Shown here piece by piece: positions 11,119 through 23,785 of a stretch of DNA of 64,000 nucleotides. The position numbers and the translations under genes are program-made. Source of the DNA: Hydractinia symbiolongicarpus (taxonomy: Eukaryota > Cnidaria > Hydrozoa > Anthoathecata > Hydractiniidae); the NCBI RefSeq assembly GCF_029227915.1, contig NC_079887.1:3658001-3722000 (forward strand). The letters run 5' to 3'. A model generated the notes under the pieces. It saw nothing but the letters and a program-made list of their open reading frames with translations, did no database searches and had not been told where the DNA came from. Every line of letters begins with the position of its first letter. Within the stretch, counting starts at the first letter, position 1.

Positions 11119-14100
11119 CTTATAGTCAAAAGTATACAAAAAAAGTACCCTGGGAAAAAACTCATTTGCCGAACGATTTTTTATGTTATTATTTCACCAC
11201 TAAAGCCCATGAGACTTGTAGTTTTTACAAATGTTTTTATTTTTGATGAGACGCTAAATGAAAGGAGTTTAATCGCCGGCAAACGAAAACCCGCCATTTC
11301 CCGTAAACCCCGGACTCGGTCCGTATAGTCAAAAGTATACAAAGAAAGTACCCCGGGAGTAAACTCATTTCCCGAACGATTTTTTATATTATTATTTCAC
11401 CACTAAAGCCCATGAGACTTGTAGTTTTTAAAAATGTTTTCATTTTTGATGAGACGCTAAATAAAAGGAGTTTAATCGCCGGCAAACGAAAACCTGCGAT
11501 TTCCCGTAAATCCCTGACTCGGCCCGTATAGTCGAATGTATACAAAGAAAGTACCCTGTGAGTAAACTCATTTCCAGAACGATTTTTTAAATTATTATTT
11601 CACCACTAAAGCCCATGAGACTTGTAGTTTTTAAAAATGTTTTCATTTTTGATGAGACGCTAAATAAAAGGAGTTTAATCGCCGGCAAACGAAAACCTGC
11701 GATTTCCCGTAAATCCCGGACTCGGCCCGTATAGTCAAAAGTATACAAAAAAAGTACCCAGGGAGTAAAATCATTTCCCGAACGATTTTTTGAATTATTT
11801 GTTCTCCACTAAAGCCCATGAGACTTGTAGTTTTTAAAAATGTTTTCATTTTTCATGAGACGCTGAATAAAAGAAGTTTAATCGCCGGCAAACGAAAACC
11901 CGCGACTTCCCGTAAATCCCGGACTCGGCCCGTAGAGTCAAAAGTATACAAGGAAAGTACCCAGGGAGTAAACTCATTTCCCGAACGATTTTTTAAATTA
12001 TTTTTTCACCACTAAAACGCATGAGACTTGTAGTTTTCAAAAATGTTTTCATTTTTGATGAGACGCTGAATAAAAGAAGTTTAATCGCAGGCAAACAAAA
12101 ACCTGCGATTTCCCGTAAATCCCGGACTCGGCCCGTATAGTCAAATGTATACAAAGAAACTACCCAGGGAGTAAACTCATTTCCAGAACGATTTTTTAAA
12201 TTATCTTTTCACCACTAAAACGCATGAGACTTGTAGTTTTCAAAAATGCTTTCATTTTTGATGAGACGCTGAATAAAAGAAGTTTTATCGCCGGCAAACG
12301 AAAACCTGCGATTTCCCGTAAATCCCGGACTCGGCCCGTATAGTCAAAAGTATACAAAGAAAGTACCCAGGGAGTAAACTCATTTCCCGAACGATTTTTT
12401 ATATTATTTTTTCACCACTAAAACGCATGAGACTTGTAGTTTTTAAAAATGTTTTCATTTTTGATGGGACGCTGAATAAAAGAAGTTTAATCGCCGGCAA
12501 ACGAAAACCCGCCATTTCCCGTAAACCCCGGACTCGGTCCGTATAGTCAAAAGTATACAAAGAAAGTACCCAGGGAGTAAACTCATTTCCAGAACGATTT
12601 TTTAAATTATCTTTTCACCACTAAAACGCATGAGACTTGTAGTTTTCAAAAATGTTTTCATTTTTGATGAGACGCTGAATAAAAGAAGTTTAATCGCCGG
12701 CAAAGGAAAACCCGCGACTTCCCGTAAATCCCGGACTCGGCCCGTATAGTCAAAAGTATACAAAGAAAGTACCCAGGGAGTAAACTCATTTCCCGAACGA
12801 TTTTTTAAATTATTTTTTCACCACTAAAACGCATGAGACTTGTAGTTTTTAAAAATGTTTTCATTTTTGATGAGACGCTGAATAAAAGAAGTTTAATCGC
12901 CGGCAAACGAAAACCCGCGACTTCCCGTAAATCCCGGACTCGGCCCGTATAGTCAAAAGTATACAAAGAAAGTACCCAGGGAGTAAACTCATTTCCCGAA
13001 CGATTTTTTATGTTATTATTTCACCACTAAAGACCATGAGACTTGTAGTTTTTACAAATGTTTTCATTTTTGATGAGACGCTGAATGAAAGGAGTTTAAT
13101 CGCCGGCAAACGAAAACCCGCCATTTCCCGTAAATCCCGAACTCGGCCCGTATAGTCAAAAGTATACAAAGAAAGTACCCAGGGAGTAAACTCATTTCCC
13201 GAACGATTTTTTAAATTATTTTTTCACCACTAAAACGCATGAGACTTGTAGTTTTTAAAAATGTTTTCATTTTTGATGAGACGCTGAATAAAAGAAGTTT
13301 AATCGCCGGCAAACAAAAACCCGCGACTTCCCGTAAATCCCGGACTCGGCCCGTATAGTCAAAAGTATACAAAGAAAGTACCCAGGGAGTAAACTCATTT
13401 CCCGAACGATTTTTTATGTTATTATTTCACCACTAAAGACCATGAGACTTGTAGTTTTTACAAATGTTTTCATTTTTGATGAGACGCTGAATGAAAGGAG
13501 TTTAATCGCCGGCAAACGAAAACCCGCCATTTCCCGTAAACCCCGGACTCGGTCCGTATAGTCAAAAGTATACAAAGAAAGTACCCAGGGAGTAAACTCA
13601 TTTCCAGAACGATTTTTTAAATTATCTTTTCACCACTAAAACGCATGAGACTTGTAGTTTTCAAAAATGTTTTCATTTTTGATAAGACGCTGAATAAAAG
13701 AAGTTTAATCGCCGGCAAAGGAAAACCTGCGATTTCCCGTAAATCCCAGACTCGGCCCGTATAGTCATAAGTACACAAAGAAAGTACCCAGGGAGTAAAC
13801 TCATTTCCCGAACGAGTTTTTATATTATTAATTCACCACTGAAGCCCGTGAGACTTGTAGTTTTTAAAAATGTTTTCATTTTTGATGAGACGCTGAATAA
13901 AAGGAGTTTAATCGCCGGCAAACGAAAACCCGCCATTTCCCGTAAACCCCGGACTCGGTCCGTATAGTCAAAAGTATACAAAGAAAGTACCCAGGGAGTA
14001 AACTCATTTCCCGAACGATTCTTTAAATTATTTTTTCACCACTAAAACGCATGAGACTTGTAGTTTTCAAAAATGTTTTCATTTTTGATGAGACGCTGAA

Positions 14101-14673
14101 TAAAAGAAGTTTAATCGCCGGCAAAGGAAACCCTGCGATTTCCCGTAAATCCCGGACTCGGCCCGTATAGTCATAAGTACACAAAGAAAGTACCCAGGGA
14201 GTAAACTCATTTCCCAAACGATTTTTTATATTATTATTTCACCACTAAAGCCCATGAGACTTGTAGTTTTTAAAAATGTTTTCATTTTTGATGAGACGCT
14301 GAATAAAAGGAGTTTAATCGCCGGCAAACGAAAACCCGCCATTTCCCGTAAACCCCGGACTCGGTCCGTATAGTCAAAAGTATACAAAGAAAGTACCCAG
14401 GGAGTAAACTCATTTCCCGAACGATTTTTTAAATTATTTTTTCACCACTAAAACGCATGAGACTTGTAGTTTTTAAAAATGTTTTCATTTTTGATGAGAC
14501 GCTGAATAGAAGAAGTTTAATCGCCGGCAAACGAAAACCCGCGACTTCCCGTAAAATCCCGGACTCGGCCCGTATAGTCAAAAGTATACAAAGAAAGTAC
14601 CCAGGGAGTAAACACATTTCCCGAACGATTTTTCATGTTATTATTTCACCACTAAAGACCATGAGACTTGTAG
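11119..14673. repeat. Irregular satellite monomers with 2- and 6-monomer periodicity
   Basis: Monomers alternate between AAAGCCCATG or AAAGACCATG types and AAAACGCATG types. The marker TATGTTATTATTTCACC with AAAGACC and TTTTTACAAATG occurs at 13029 and 13435 (406 bp apart) and at 14654 (1219 bp later, including one inserted A near 14553). No long HOR copy spans the 11.1-13.0 kb part. It is the least regular part of the window, but still entirely satellite. Confidence 0.8.
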
Positions 14674-16357
14674 TTTTTACAAATGTTTTCATTTTTGATG
14701 AGACGCTGAATGAAAGGAGTTTAATCGCCGGCAAACGAAAACCCGCCATTTCCCGTAAACCCCGGACTCGGTCCGTATAGTCAAAAGTATACAAAGAAAG
14801 TACCCAGGGAGTAAACTCATTTCCAGAACGATTTTTTAAATTATCTTTTCACCACTAAAACGCATGAGACTTGTAGTTTTCAAAAATTTTTTCATTTTTG
14901 ATGAGACGCTGAATAAAAGAAGTTTAATCGCCGGCAAAGGAAAACCTGCGATTTCCCGTAAATCCCGGACTCGGCCCGTATAGTCATAAGTACACAAAGA
15001 AAGTACCCAGGGAGTAAACTCATTTCCCGAACGAGTTTTTATATTATTATTTCACCACTAAAGCCCATGAGACTTGTAGTTTTTAAAAATGTTTTCATTT
15101 TTGATGAGACGCTGAATAAAAGGAGTTTAATCGCCGGCAAACGAAAACCCGCCATTTCCCGTAAACCCCGGACTCGGTCCGTATAGTCAAAAGTATACAA
15201 AGAAAGTACCAAGGGAGTAAACTCATTTCCCGAACGATTCTTTAAATTATTTTTTCACCACTAAAATCATGAGACTTGTAGTTTTCAAAAATGTTTTCAT
15301 TTTTGATGAGACGCTGAATAAAAGAAGTTTCATCGCCGGCAAACGAAAACCTGCGATTTCCCGTAAATCCCGGACTCGACCCGTATAGTCAAAAGTATAC
15401 AAAGAAAGTACCCAGTGAGTAAACTCATTTCCCGAACGATTTTTTATATTATTTTTTCACCACTAAAACGCATGAGACTTGTAGTTTTTAAAAATGTTTT
15501 CATTTTTGATGGGACGCTGAATAAAAGAAGTTTAATCGCCGGCAAACGAAAACCCGCCATTTCCCGTAAACCCCGGACTCGGTCCGTATAGTCAAAAGTA
15601 TACAAAGAAAGTACCCAGGGAGTAAACTGATTTCCAGAACGATTTTTTAAATTATCTTTTCACCACTAAAACGCATGAGACTTGTAGTTTTCATAAATGT
15701 TCTCATTTTTGATGAGACGCTGAATAAAAGAAGTTTAATCGCCGGCAAAGGAAAACCTGCGATTTCCCGTAAATCCCGGACTCGGCCCGTATAGTCATAA
15801 GTACACAAAGAAAGTACCCAGGGAGTAAACTCATTTCCCGAACGATTTTTTATAATATTATTTCACCACTAAAGCCCATGAGACTTGTAGTTTTTAAAAA
15901 TGTTTTCATTTTTGATGAGACACTGAATAAAAGGAGTTTAATCGCCGGCAAACGAAAACCCGCCATTTCCCGTAAACCCCGCACTCGGTCCGTATAGTGA
16001 AAAGTATACAAAGAAAGTACCCAGGGAGTAAACTCATTTCCCGAACGATTTTTTAAATTATTTTTTCAGCACTAAAACGCATGAGACTTGTAGTTTTCAA
16101 AAATGTTTTCATTTTTGATGAGACGCTTAATGCAAGAGGTTTAATCGCCGGCAGTTTTCAAAAATGTTTTCATTTTTGATGAGACGCTGAATAAAAGAAG
16201 TTTAATCGCCGGCAAACGAAAACACGCGACTTCCCGTAAATCCCGGACTCGGCCCGTATAGTCAAAAGTATACAAAGAAAGTACCCAGGGAGTAAACTCA
16301 TTTCTAAAACGATTTTTTAAGGTATCTTTTCACCACTAAAACGCATGAGACTTGTAG
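14674..16357. repeat. 1684-bp HOR unit, copy 1
   Basis: It is repeated immediately at a 1684-bp offset: AAAACCTGCG at 14941/16625 and CATCGCCGG at 15331/17015. The length is eight monomers plus 61 bp, because the unit carries one 264-bp chimeric monomer. Its breakpoint is seen at 16340-16360, where an ACGCATGAG front is joined to a TTTTTACAAATG back. Confidence 0.9.
16026..16289. repeat. Chimeric 264-bp monomer, copy 1
   Basis: The stretch from GTTTTCAAAAATG to CGCCGGCA occurs twice in a row, at 16093-16153 and 16154-16214. The first copy has CGCTTAATGCAAGAGG and the second CGCTGAATAAAAGAAG, so two different monomer types were joined out of register by 61 bp rather than one being duplicated. 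Confidence 0.93.
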
Positions 16358-18041
16358 TTTTTACAAATGTTTTCATTTTTGATGAGACGCTGAATGAAAG
16401 GAGTTTAATCGCCGGCAAACGAAAACCCGCCATTTCCCGTAAACCCCGGACTCGGTCCGTATAGTCAAAAGTATACAAAGAAAGTACCCAGGGAGTAAAC
16501 TCATTTCCAGAACGATTTTTTAAATTATCTTTTCACCACTAAAACGCATGAGACTTGTAGTTTTCAAAAATGTTTTCATTTTTGATGAGACGCTGAATAA
16601 AAGAAGTTTAATCGCCGGCAAAGGAAAACCTGCGATTTCCCGTAAATCCCGGACTCGGCCCGTATAGTCATAAGTACACAAAGAAAGTACCCAGGGAGTA
16701 AACTCATTTCCCGAACGAGTTTTTATATTATTATTTCACCACTAAAGCCCATGAGACTTGTAGTTTTTAAAAATGTTTTCATTTTTGATGAGACGCTGAA
16801 TAAAAGGAGTTTAATCGCCGGCAAACGAAAACCCGCCATTTCCCGTAAACCCCGGACTCGGTCCGTATAGTCAAAAGTATACAAAGAAAGTACCAAGGGA
16901 GTAAACTCATTTCCCGAACGATTCTTTAAATTATTTTTTCACCACTAAAATCATGAGACTTGTAGTTTTCAAAAATGTTTTCATTTTTGATGAGACGCTG
17001 AATAAAAGAAGTTTCATCGCCGGCAAACGAAAACCTGCGATTTCCCGTAAATCCCGGACTCGACCCGTATAGTCAAAAGTATACAAAGAAAGTACCCAGT
17101 GAGTAAACTCATTTCCCGAACGATTTTTTATATTATTTTTTCACCACTAAAACGCATGAGACTTGTAGTTTTTAAAAATGTTTTCATTTTTGATGGGACG
17201 CTGAATAAAAGAAGTTTAATCGCCGGCAAACGAAAACCCGCCATTTCCCGTAAACCCCGGACTCGGTCCGTATAGTCAAAAGTATACAAAGAAAGTACCC
17301 AGGGAGTAAACTGATTTCCAGAACGATTTTTTAAATTATCTTTTCACCACTAAAACGCATGAGACTTGTAGTTTTCATAAATGTTCTCATTTTTGATGAG
17401 ACGCTGAATAAAAGAAGTTTAATCGCCGGCAAAGGAAAACCTGCGATTTCCCGTAAATCCCGGACTCGGCCCGTATAGTCATAAGTACACAAAGAAAGTA
17501 CCCAGGGAGTAAACTCATTTCCCGAACGATTTTTTATAATATTATTTCACCACTAAAGCCCATGAGACTTGTAGTTTTTAAAAATGTTTTCATTTTTGAT
17601 GAGACACTGAATAAAAGGAGTTTAATCGCCGGCAAACGAAAACCCGCCATTTCCCGTAAACCCCGCACTCGGTCCGTATAGTCAAAAGTATACAAAGAAA
17701 GTACCCAGGGAGTAAACTCATTTCCCGAACGATTTTTTAAATTATTTTTTCAGCACTAAAACGCATGAGACTTGTAGTTTTCAAAAATGTTTTCATTTTT
17801 GATGAGACGCTTAATGCAAGAGGTTTAATCGCCGGCAGTTTTCAAAAATGTTTTCATTTTTGATGAGACGCTGAATAAAAGAAGTTTAATCGCCGGCAAA
17901 CGAAAACACGCGACTTCCCGTAAATCCCGGACTCGGCCCGTATAGTCAAAAGTATACAAAGAAAGTACCCAGGGAGTAAACTCATTTCTAAAACGATTTT
18001 TTAAGGTATCTTTTCACCACTAAAACGCATGAGACTTGTAG
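16358..18041. repeat. 1684-bp HOR unit, copy 2
   Basis: It is nearly identical to copy 1. Differences I noticed include a T/G at 14888/16572 and a G/C at the GTATAGTGAAAAG / GTATAGTCAAAAG site near 16000/17684. The near identity indicates a recent tandem duplication. The end is marked by the return of TTTTCAAAAATG near 18041. Confidence 0.9.
17710..17973. repeat. Chimeric 264-bp monomer, copy 2
   Basis: Exactly 1684 bp after the first chimeric monomer and carried in the duplicated unit. The internal junction is at 17837/17838. Confidence 0.93.
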
Positions 18042-20505
18042 TTTTCAAAAATGTTTTCATTTTTGATGAGACGCTGAATAAAAGAAGTTTAATCGCCGGC
18101 AAACGAAAACCCGCCATTTCTCGTAAACCCCGGACTCGGCCCGTATAGTCAAAAGTATACAAAGAAAGTACCCAGGGAGTAAACTCATTTCCCGAACGAT
18201 TTTTTATATCATTTTTTCACCACTAAAACGCATGAGACTTGTAGTTTTCAAAAATGTTTTCATTTTTGATGGGACGCTGAATAAAAGAAGTTTAATCGCC
18301 GGCAAACGAAAACCCGCGATTTCCCGTAAATCCCGGACTCAACCCGTATAGTCAAAAGTATACAAAGAAAATACCCAGGGAGTAAACTCATTTCTAAAAC
18401 GATTTTTTAAAGTATCTTTTCACCACTAAAACGCATGAGACTTGTAGTTTTCAAAAATGTTTCCATTTTTGATGAGACGCTGAATAAAAGAAGTTTAATC
18501 GCCGGCAAACGAAAACCCGCGATTTCCCGTAAATCCCGGGCTTGGCCCGCATAGTCGAATGTATACAAAGAAAGTACCCAGGGAGTAAACTAATTTCCCG
18601 AACGATTTTTTAAAGTATCTTTTCACCACTAAAACGCATGAGACTTGTAGTTTTTAAAAATGTTTTCATTTTTAATGAGACGCTGAATAAAAGAAGTTTA
18701 ATCGCCGGCAAACGAAAACCCGCCATTTCCCGTAAACCCCGGACTCGGGCCGTATAGTCAAAAGTATACAAAGAAAGTACCCAGGGAGTAAACTCATTTC
18801 CCGAACGATTTTTTATATCATTTTTTCACCACTAAAACGCATGAGACTTGTAGTTTTCAAAAAGGTTTTCATTTTTGATGGGACGCTGAATAAAAGAAGT
18901 TTAATCGCCGGCAAACAAAAACCCGCGATTTCCCGTAAATCCCGGACTCAACCCGTATAGTGAAAAGTATACAAAGAAATTACCCCGGGAGTAAACTCAT
19001 TTCCCGAACGATTTTTTAAATTATTTTTTCACCACTAAAACGCATGAGACTTGTAGTTTTCAAAAATGTTTTCATTTTTGATGAGACGCTTAATGAAAGA
19101 GGTTTAATCGCCGGCAAACGAAAACCCGCGATTTCCCGTAAATCCCATGTTTGGCCCGTATAGTCGAATGTATACAAAAAAAGTACCTTGTGAGTAAACT
19201 CATTTCCAAAACGATTTTTTAAAGTACATTTTCACCACTAAAACGCATGAGACTTGAAGTTTTCAGAAATGTTTTCATTTTTGATGAGACGCTTAATGAA
19301 AGTGGTTTAATCGCCGGCAAACAAAACCCGCGATTTCCCGTAAATCCCAGGTTTGGCCCGTATAGTCGAATGTATACAAAGAAAGTACCCTGTGAGTAAA
19401 CTCATTTCCAAAACGATTTTTTAAAGTATCTTTTCACCACTAAAACGCATGAGACTTGTAGTTTTCAAAAATGTTTTCATTTTTGATGAGACGCTGAATA
19501 AAAGAAGTTTAATCGCCGGTAAACGAAAACCCGCCATTTCCCGTAAACCCCGGACTCGGCCCGTATAGTCAAAAGTATACAAAGAAAGTACCCAGGGAGT
19601 AAACTCATTTCCCGAACGATTTTTTATATTATTTTTTCACCACTAAAACGCATGAGACTTGTAGTTTTCAAAAATGTTTTCATTTTTGATGAGACGCTGA
19701 ATAAAAGAAGTTTATTCGCCGGCAAACGAAAACCCGCGATTTCCCGTAAACCCCGGAATCGGTCCGTATAGTCAAAAGTATACAAAGAAAGTACCCAGGG
19801 AGTAAACTCATTTCCAGAACGATTTTTTAAATTATCTTTTCACCACTAAAACGCATGAGACTTGTAGTTTTCAAAAATGTTTTCATTTTTGATGAGACGC
19901 TTAATGAAAGTGGTTTAATCGCCGGCAAACGAAAACCCGCGATTTCCCGTAAATCCCAGGTTTGGCCCGTATAGTCGAATGTATACAAAGAAAGTACCCT
20001 GTGAGTAAACTCATTTCCAAAACGATTTTTTAAAGTATCTTTTCACCACTAAAACGCATGAGGCTTGTAGTTTTCAAAAATGTTTTCATTTTTGATGAGA
20101 CGCTGAATAAAAGAAGTTTAATCGCCGGCAAACGAAAACCCGCCATTTCCCGTAAACCCCGGACTCGGCCCGTATAGTCAAAAGTATACAAAGAAAGTAC
20201 CCAGGGAGTAAACTCATTTCCCGAACGATTTCTTATATTATTTTTTCACCACTAAAACGCATGAGACTTGTAGTTTTCAAAAATGTTTTCATTTTTGATG
20301 GGACGCTGAATAAAAGAAGTTTAATCGCCGGCAAACGAAAACCCGCGATTTCCCGTAAACCCCGGACTCGGTCCGTATAGTCAAAAGTATACAAAGAAAG
20401 TACCCAGGGAGTAAACTCATTTCCAGAACGATTTTTTAAATTATCTTTTCACCACTAAAACGCATGAGACTTGTAGTTTTCAAAAATGTTTTCATTTTTG
20501 ATGAG
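17885..20505. repeat. Segment recurring at about 40942-43355
   Basis: Offsets are constant in stretches: 23057 bp for GCCATTTCTCG (18114/41171), 23052 for the CAAAAAGG monomer (18858/41910) and for GACTTGAAG (19251/42303), then 22850 for TCTTATATTA (20231/43081), one monomer fewer. One monomer near 18385-18510 differs completely in subtype from its counterpart, as in a conversion tract. Monomers with CCAGGTTTGG or CCATGTTTGG and AAAGTATC are typical here. Confidence 0.85.
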
Positions 20506-23500
20506 ACGCTGAATAAAAGAAGTTTAATCGCCGGCAAAGGAAAACCTGTGATTTCCCGTAAATCCCGGACTCGGCCCGTATAGTCATAAGTACACAAAGA
20601 AAGTACCCAGGGAGTAAACTCATTTCCCGAAGGATTTTTTAAATTATTTTTTCACTACTAAAACGCATGAGACTTGTAGTTTTCAAAAATGTTTTCATTT
20701 TTGATAAGACGCTGAATAAAAGAAGTTTCATCGCCGGCAAACGAAAACCTGCGATTTCCCGTAAATCCCGGACTCGGCCCGTATAGTCAAAAGTATACAA
20801 AGAAAGTACCCAGGGAGTAAACTCATTTCCTGAACGATTTTTTATATTATTTTTTCACCACTAAAACGCATGAGACTTGTAGTTTTTAAAAATGTTTTCA
20901 TTTTTGATGGGACGCTTAATAAAAGAAGTTTAATCGCCGGCAAACGAAAATCTGCGATTTCCCGTAAATCCCGGACTCGGCCCTTATAGTCAAAAGTATA
21001 CAAAGAAAGTACCCAGGGAGTAAACTCATTTCCCGAACGATTTTTTATATTATTTTTTCACCACTAAAACGCATGAGACTTGTAGTTTTTAAAAATGTTT
21101 TCATTTTTGATGAGACGCTGAATAAAAGGATTTTAATCGCCGGTAAACGAAAACCCGCCATTTCCCGTAAACCCCGGCCTCGGTCCGTATAGTGAAATGT
21201 ATACAAAGAAAGTACCCAGGGAGTAAACTCATTTCCCGAACGATTTTTTAAATTATTTTTTCACCACTAAAACGCATGAGACTTGTAGTTTTCAAAAATG
21301 TTTTCATTTTTGATGAGACGCTGAATAAAAGAAGTTTCATCGCCGGCAAACGAAAATCTGCGATTTCCCGTAAATCCCGGACTCGGCCCGTATAGTCAAA
21401 AGTATACAAAGAAAGTACCCAGGGAGTAAACTCTTTTCACGAACGATTTTTTATATTATTTTTTCACTACTAAAACGCATGAGACTTGTAGTTTTGAAAA
21501 ATGTTTTCATTTTTGATGGGACGCTGAATAAAAGAAGTTTAATCGCCGGCAAACGAAAACCCGCGATTTCCCGTAAACCCCGGACTCGGTCCGTATAGTC
21601 AAAAGTATACAAAGAAAGTACCCAGGGAGTAAACTCATTTCCAGAACGATTTTTTAAATTATCTTTTCACCACTAAAACGCATGAGACTTGTAGTTTTCA
21701 AAAATGTTTTCATTTTTGATAAAACGCTGAATAAAAGAAGTTTAATCGCCGGCAAAGGAAAACCTGTGATTTCCCGTAAATCCCGGACTCGGCCCGTATA
21801 GTCATAAGTACACAAAGAAAGTACCCAGGGAGTAAACTCATTTCCCGAAGGATCTTTTTTATTATTATTTCACCACTAAAGCCCATGAGACTTGTAGTTT
21901 TTAAAAATGTTTTCATTTTTGATGAGACGCTGAATAAAAGGAGTTTAATCGCCGGCAAACGAAAACCCGCCATTTCCCGTAAACCCCAGACTCGGTCCGT
22001 ATAGTCAAAAGTATACCAAGAAAGTACCCAGTGAGTAAACTCATTTCCCGAACGATTTTTTAAATTATTTTTTCACCACTAAAACGCATGAGACTTGTAG
22101 TTTTCAAAAATGTTTTCATTTTTGATGAGACGCTGAATAAAAGAAGTTTCATCGCCGGCAAACGAAAACCTGCGATTTCCCGTAAATCCCGGACTCGGCC
22201 CGTATAGTCAAAAGTATACAAAGAAAGTACCCAGGGAGTAAACTCATTTCCTGAACGATTTTTTATATTATTTTTTCACCACTAAAACGCATGAGACTTG
22301 TAGTTTTTAAAAATGTTTTCATTTTTGATGGGACGCTGAATAAAAGAAGTTTAATCGCCGGCAAACGAAAACACGCCATTTCCCGTAAATCCCGGACTCG
22401 GTCCGTATATTTAAAAGTATACAAAGAAAGTACCCAGGGAGTAAACTCATTTCCAGAACGATTTTTTAAATTATCTTTTCACCACTAAAACGCATGAGAC
22501 TTGTAGTTTTCAAAAATGTTTTCATTTTTGATGAGACGCTGAATAAAAGAAGTTTAATCGCCGGCAAAGGAAAACCTGTTATTTCCCGTAAATCCCGGAC
22601 TCGGCCCGTATAGTCATAAGTACACAAAGAAAGTACCCAGGGAGTAAACTCATTTCCCGAAGGATTTTTTAAATTATTTTTTCACTACTAAAACGCATGA
22701 GACTTGTAGTTTTCAAAAATGTTTTCATTTTTGATAAGACGCTGAATAAAAGAAGTTTCATCGCCGGCAAACAAAAACCTGCGATTTCCCGTAAATCCCG
22801 GACTCGGCCCGTATAGTCAAAAGTATACAAAGAAAGTACCCAGGGAGTAAACTCATTTCCTGACCGATGTTTTATATTATTTTTTCACCACTAAAACGCA
22901 TGAGACTTGTAGTTTTTAAAAATGTTTTCATTTTTGATGGGACGCTGAATAAAAGAAGTTTAATCGCCGGCAAACGAAAACCTGCGATTTCCCGTAAATC
23001 CCGGACTCGGCCCTTATAGTCAAAAGTATACAAAGAAAGTACCCAGGGAGTAAACTCATTTCCCGAACGATTTTTTATATTATTTTTTCACCACTAAAAC
23101 GCATGAGACTTGTAGTTTTTAAAAATGTTTTCATTTTTGATGAGACTCTGAATAAAAGGATTTTAATCGCCGGTAAACGAAAACCCGCCATTTCCCGTAA
23201 ACCCCGGACTCGGTCCGTATAGTGAAATGTATACAAAGAAAGTACCCAGGGAGTAAACTCTTTTCACGAACGATTTTTTATATTATTTTTTCACTACTAA
23301 AACGCATGAGACTTGTAGTTTTCCAAAATGTTTTCATTTTTGATGGGACGCTGAATAAAAGAAGTTTAATCGCCGGCAAACGAAAACCCGCGATTTCCCG
23401 TAAACCCCGGACTCGGTCCGTATAGTCAAATGTATACAAAGAAAGTACCCAGGGAGTAAACTCATTTCCAGAACGATTTTTTAAATTATCTTTTCACCAA

Positions 23501-23785
23501 TAAAACGCATGAGACTTGTAGTTTTCAAAAATGTTTTCATTTTTGATGAGACGCTGAATAAAAGAAGTTTAATCGCCGGCAAAGGAAAACCTGTGATTTC
23601 CCGTAAATCCCGGACTCGGCCCGTATAGTCATAAGTACACAAAGAAAGTACCCAGGGAGTAAACTCATTTTCCGAAGGATTTTTTTTATTATTATTTCAC
23701 CACTAAAGCCCATGAGACTTGTAGTTTTTAAAAATGTTTTCATTTTTGATGAGACTCTGAATAAAAGGATTTTAATCGCCGGTAA
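20130..23785. repeat. 18-monomer HOR unit, copy 1 (3654 bp)
   Basis: TCTTATATTA at 20231 recurs at 23885, CGCATGAG at 20461 recurs at 24115 and CGGTAAACG at 21141 recurs at 24795, all at a 3654-bp offset. It contains monomers with TTTCATCGCC, with CTCTTTTCACGAACG, with CCTGACCGATG (22861) and with the variant CGCCGGTAAACG. Confidence 0.85.

Noticed and set aside
15264-15275. Small indels such as AAAATCATGAG (near 15264 and 16948) and GATTTTTAAATT with one T fewer (near 36470, 37080, 51060) as regulatory variants
   Set aside because: They track exactly with duplicated blocks and look like ordinary private mutations amplified with their HOR unit.
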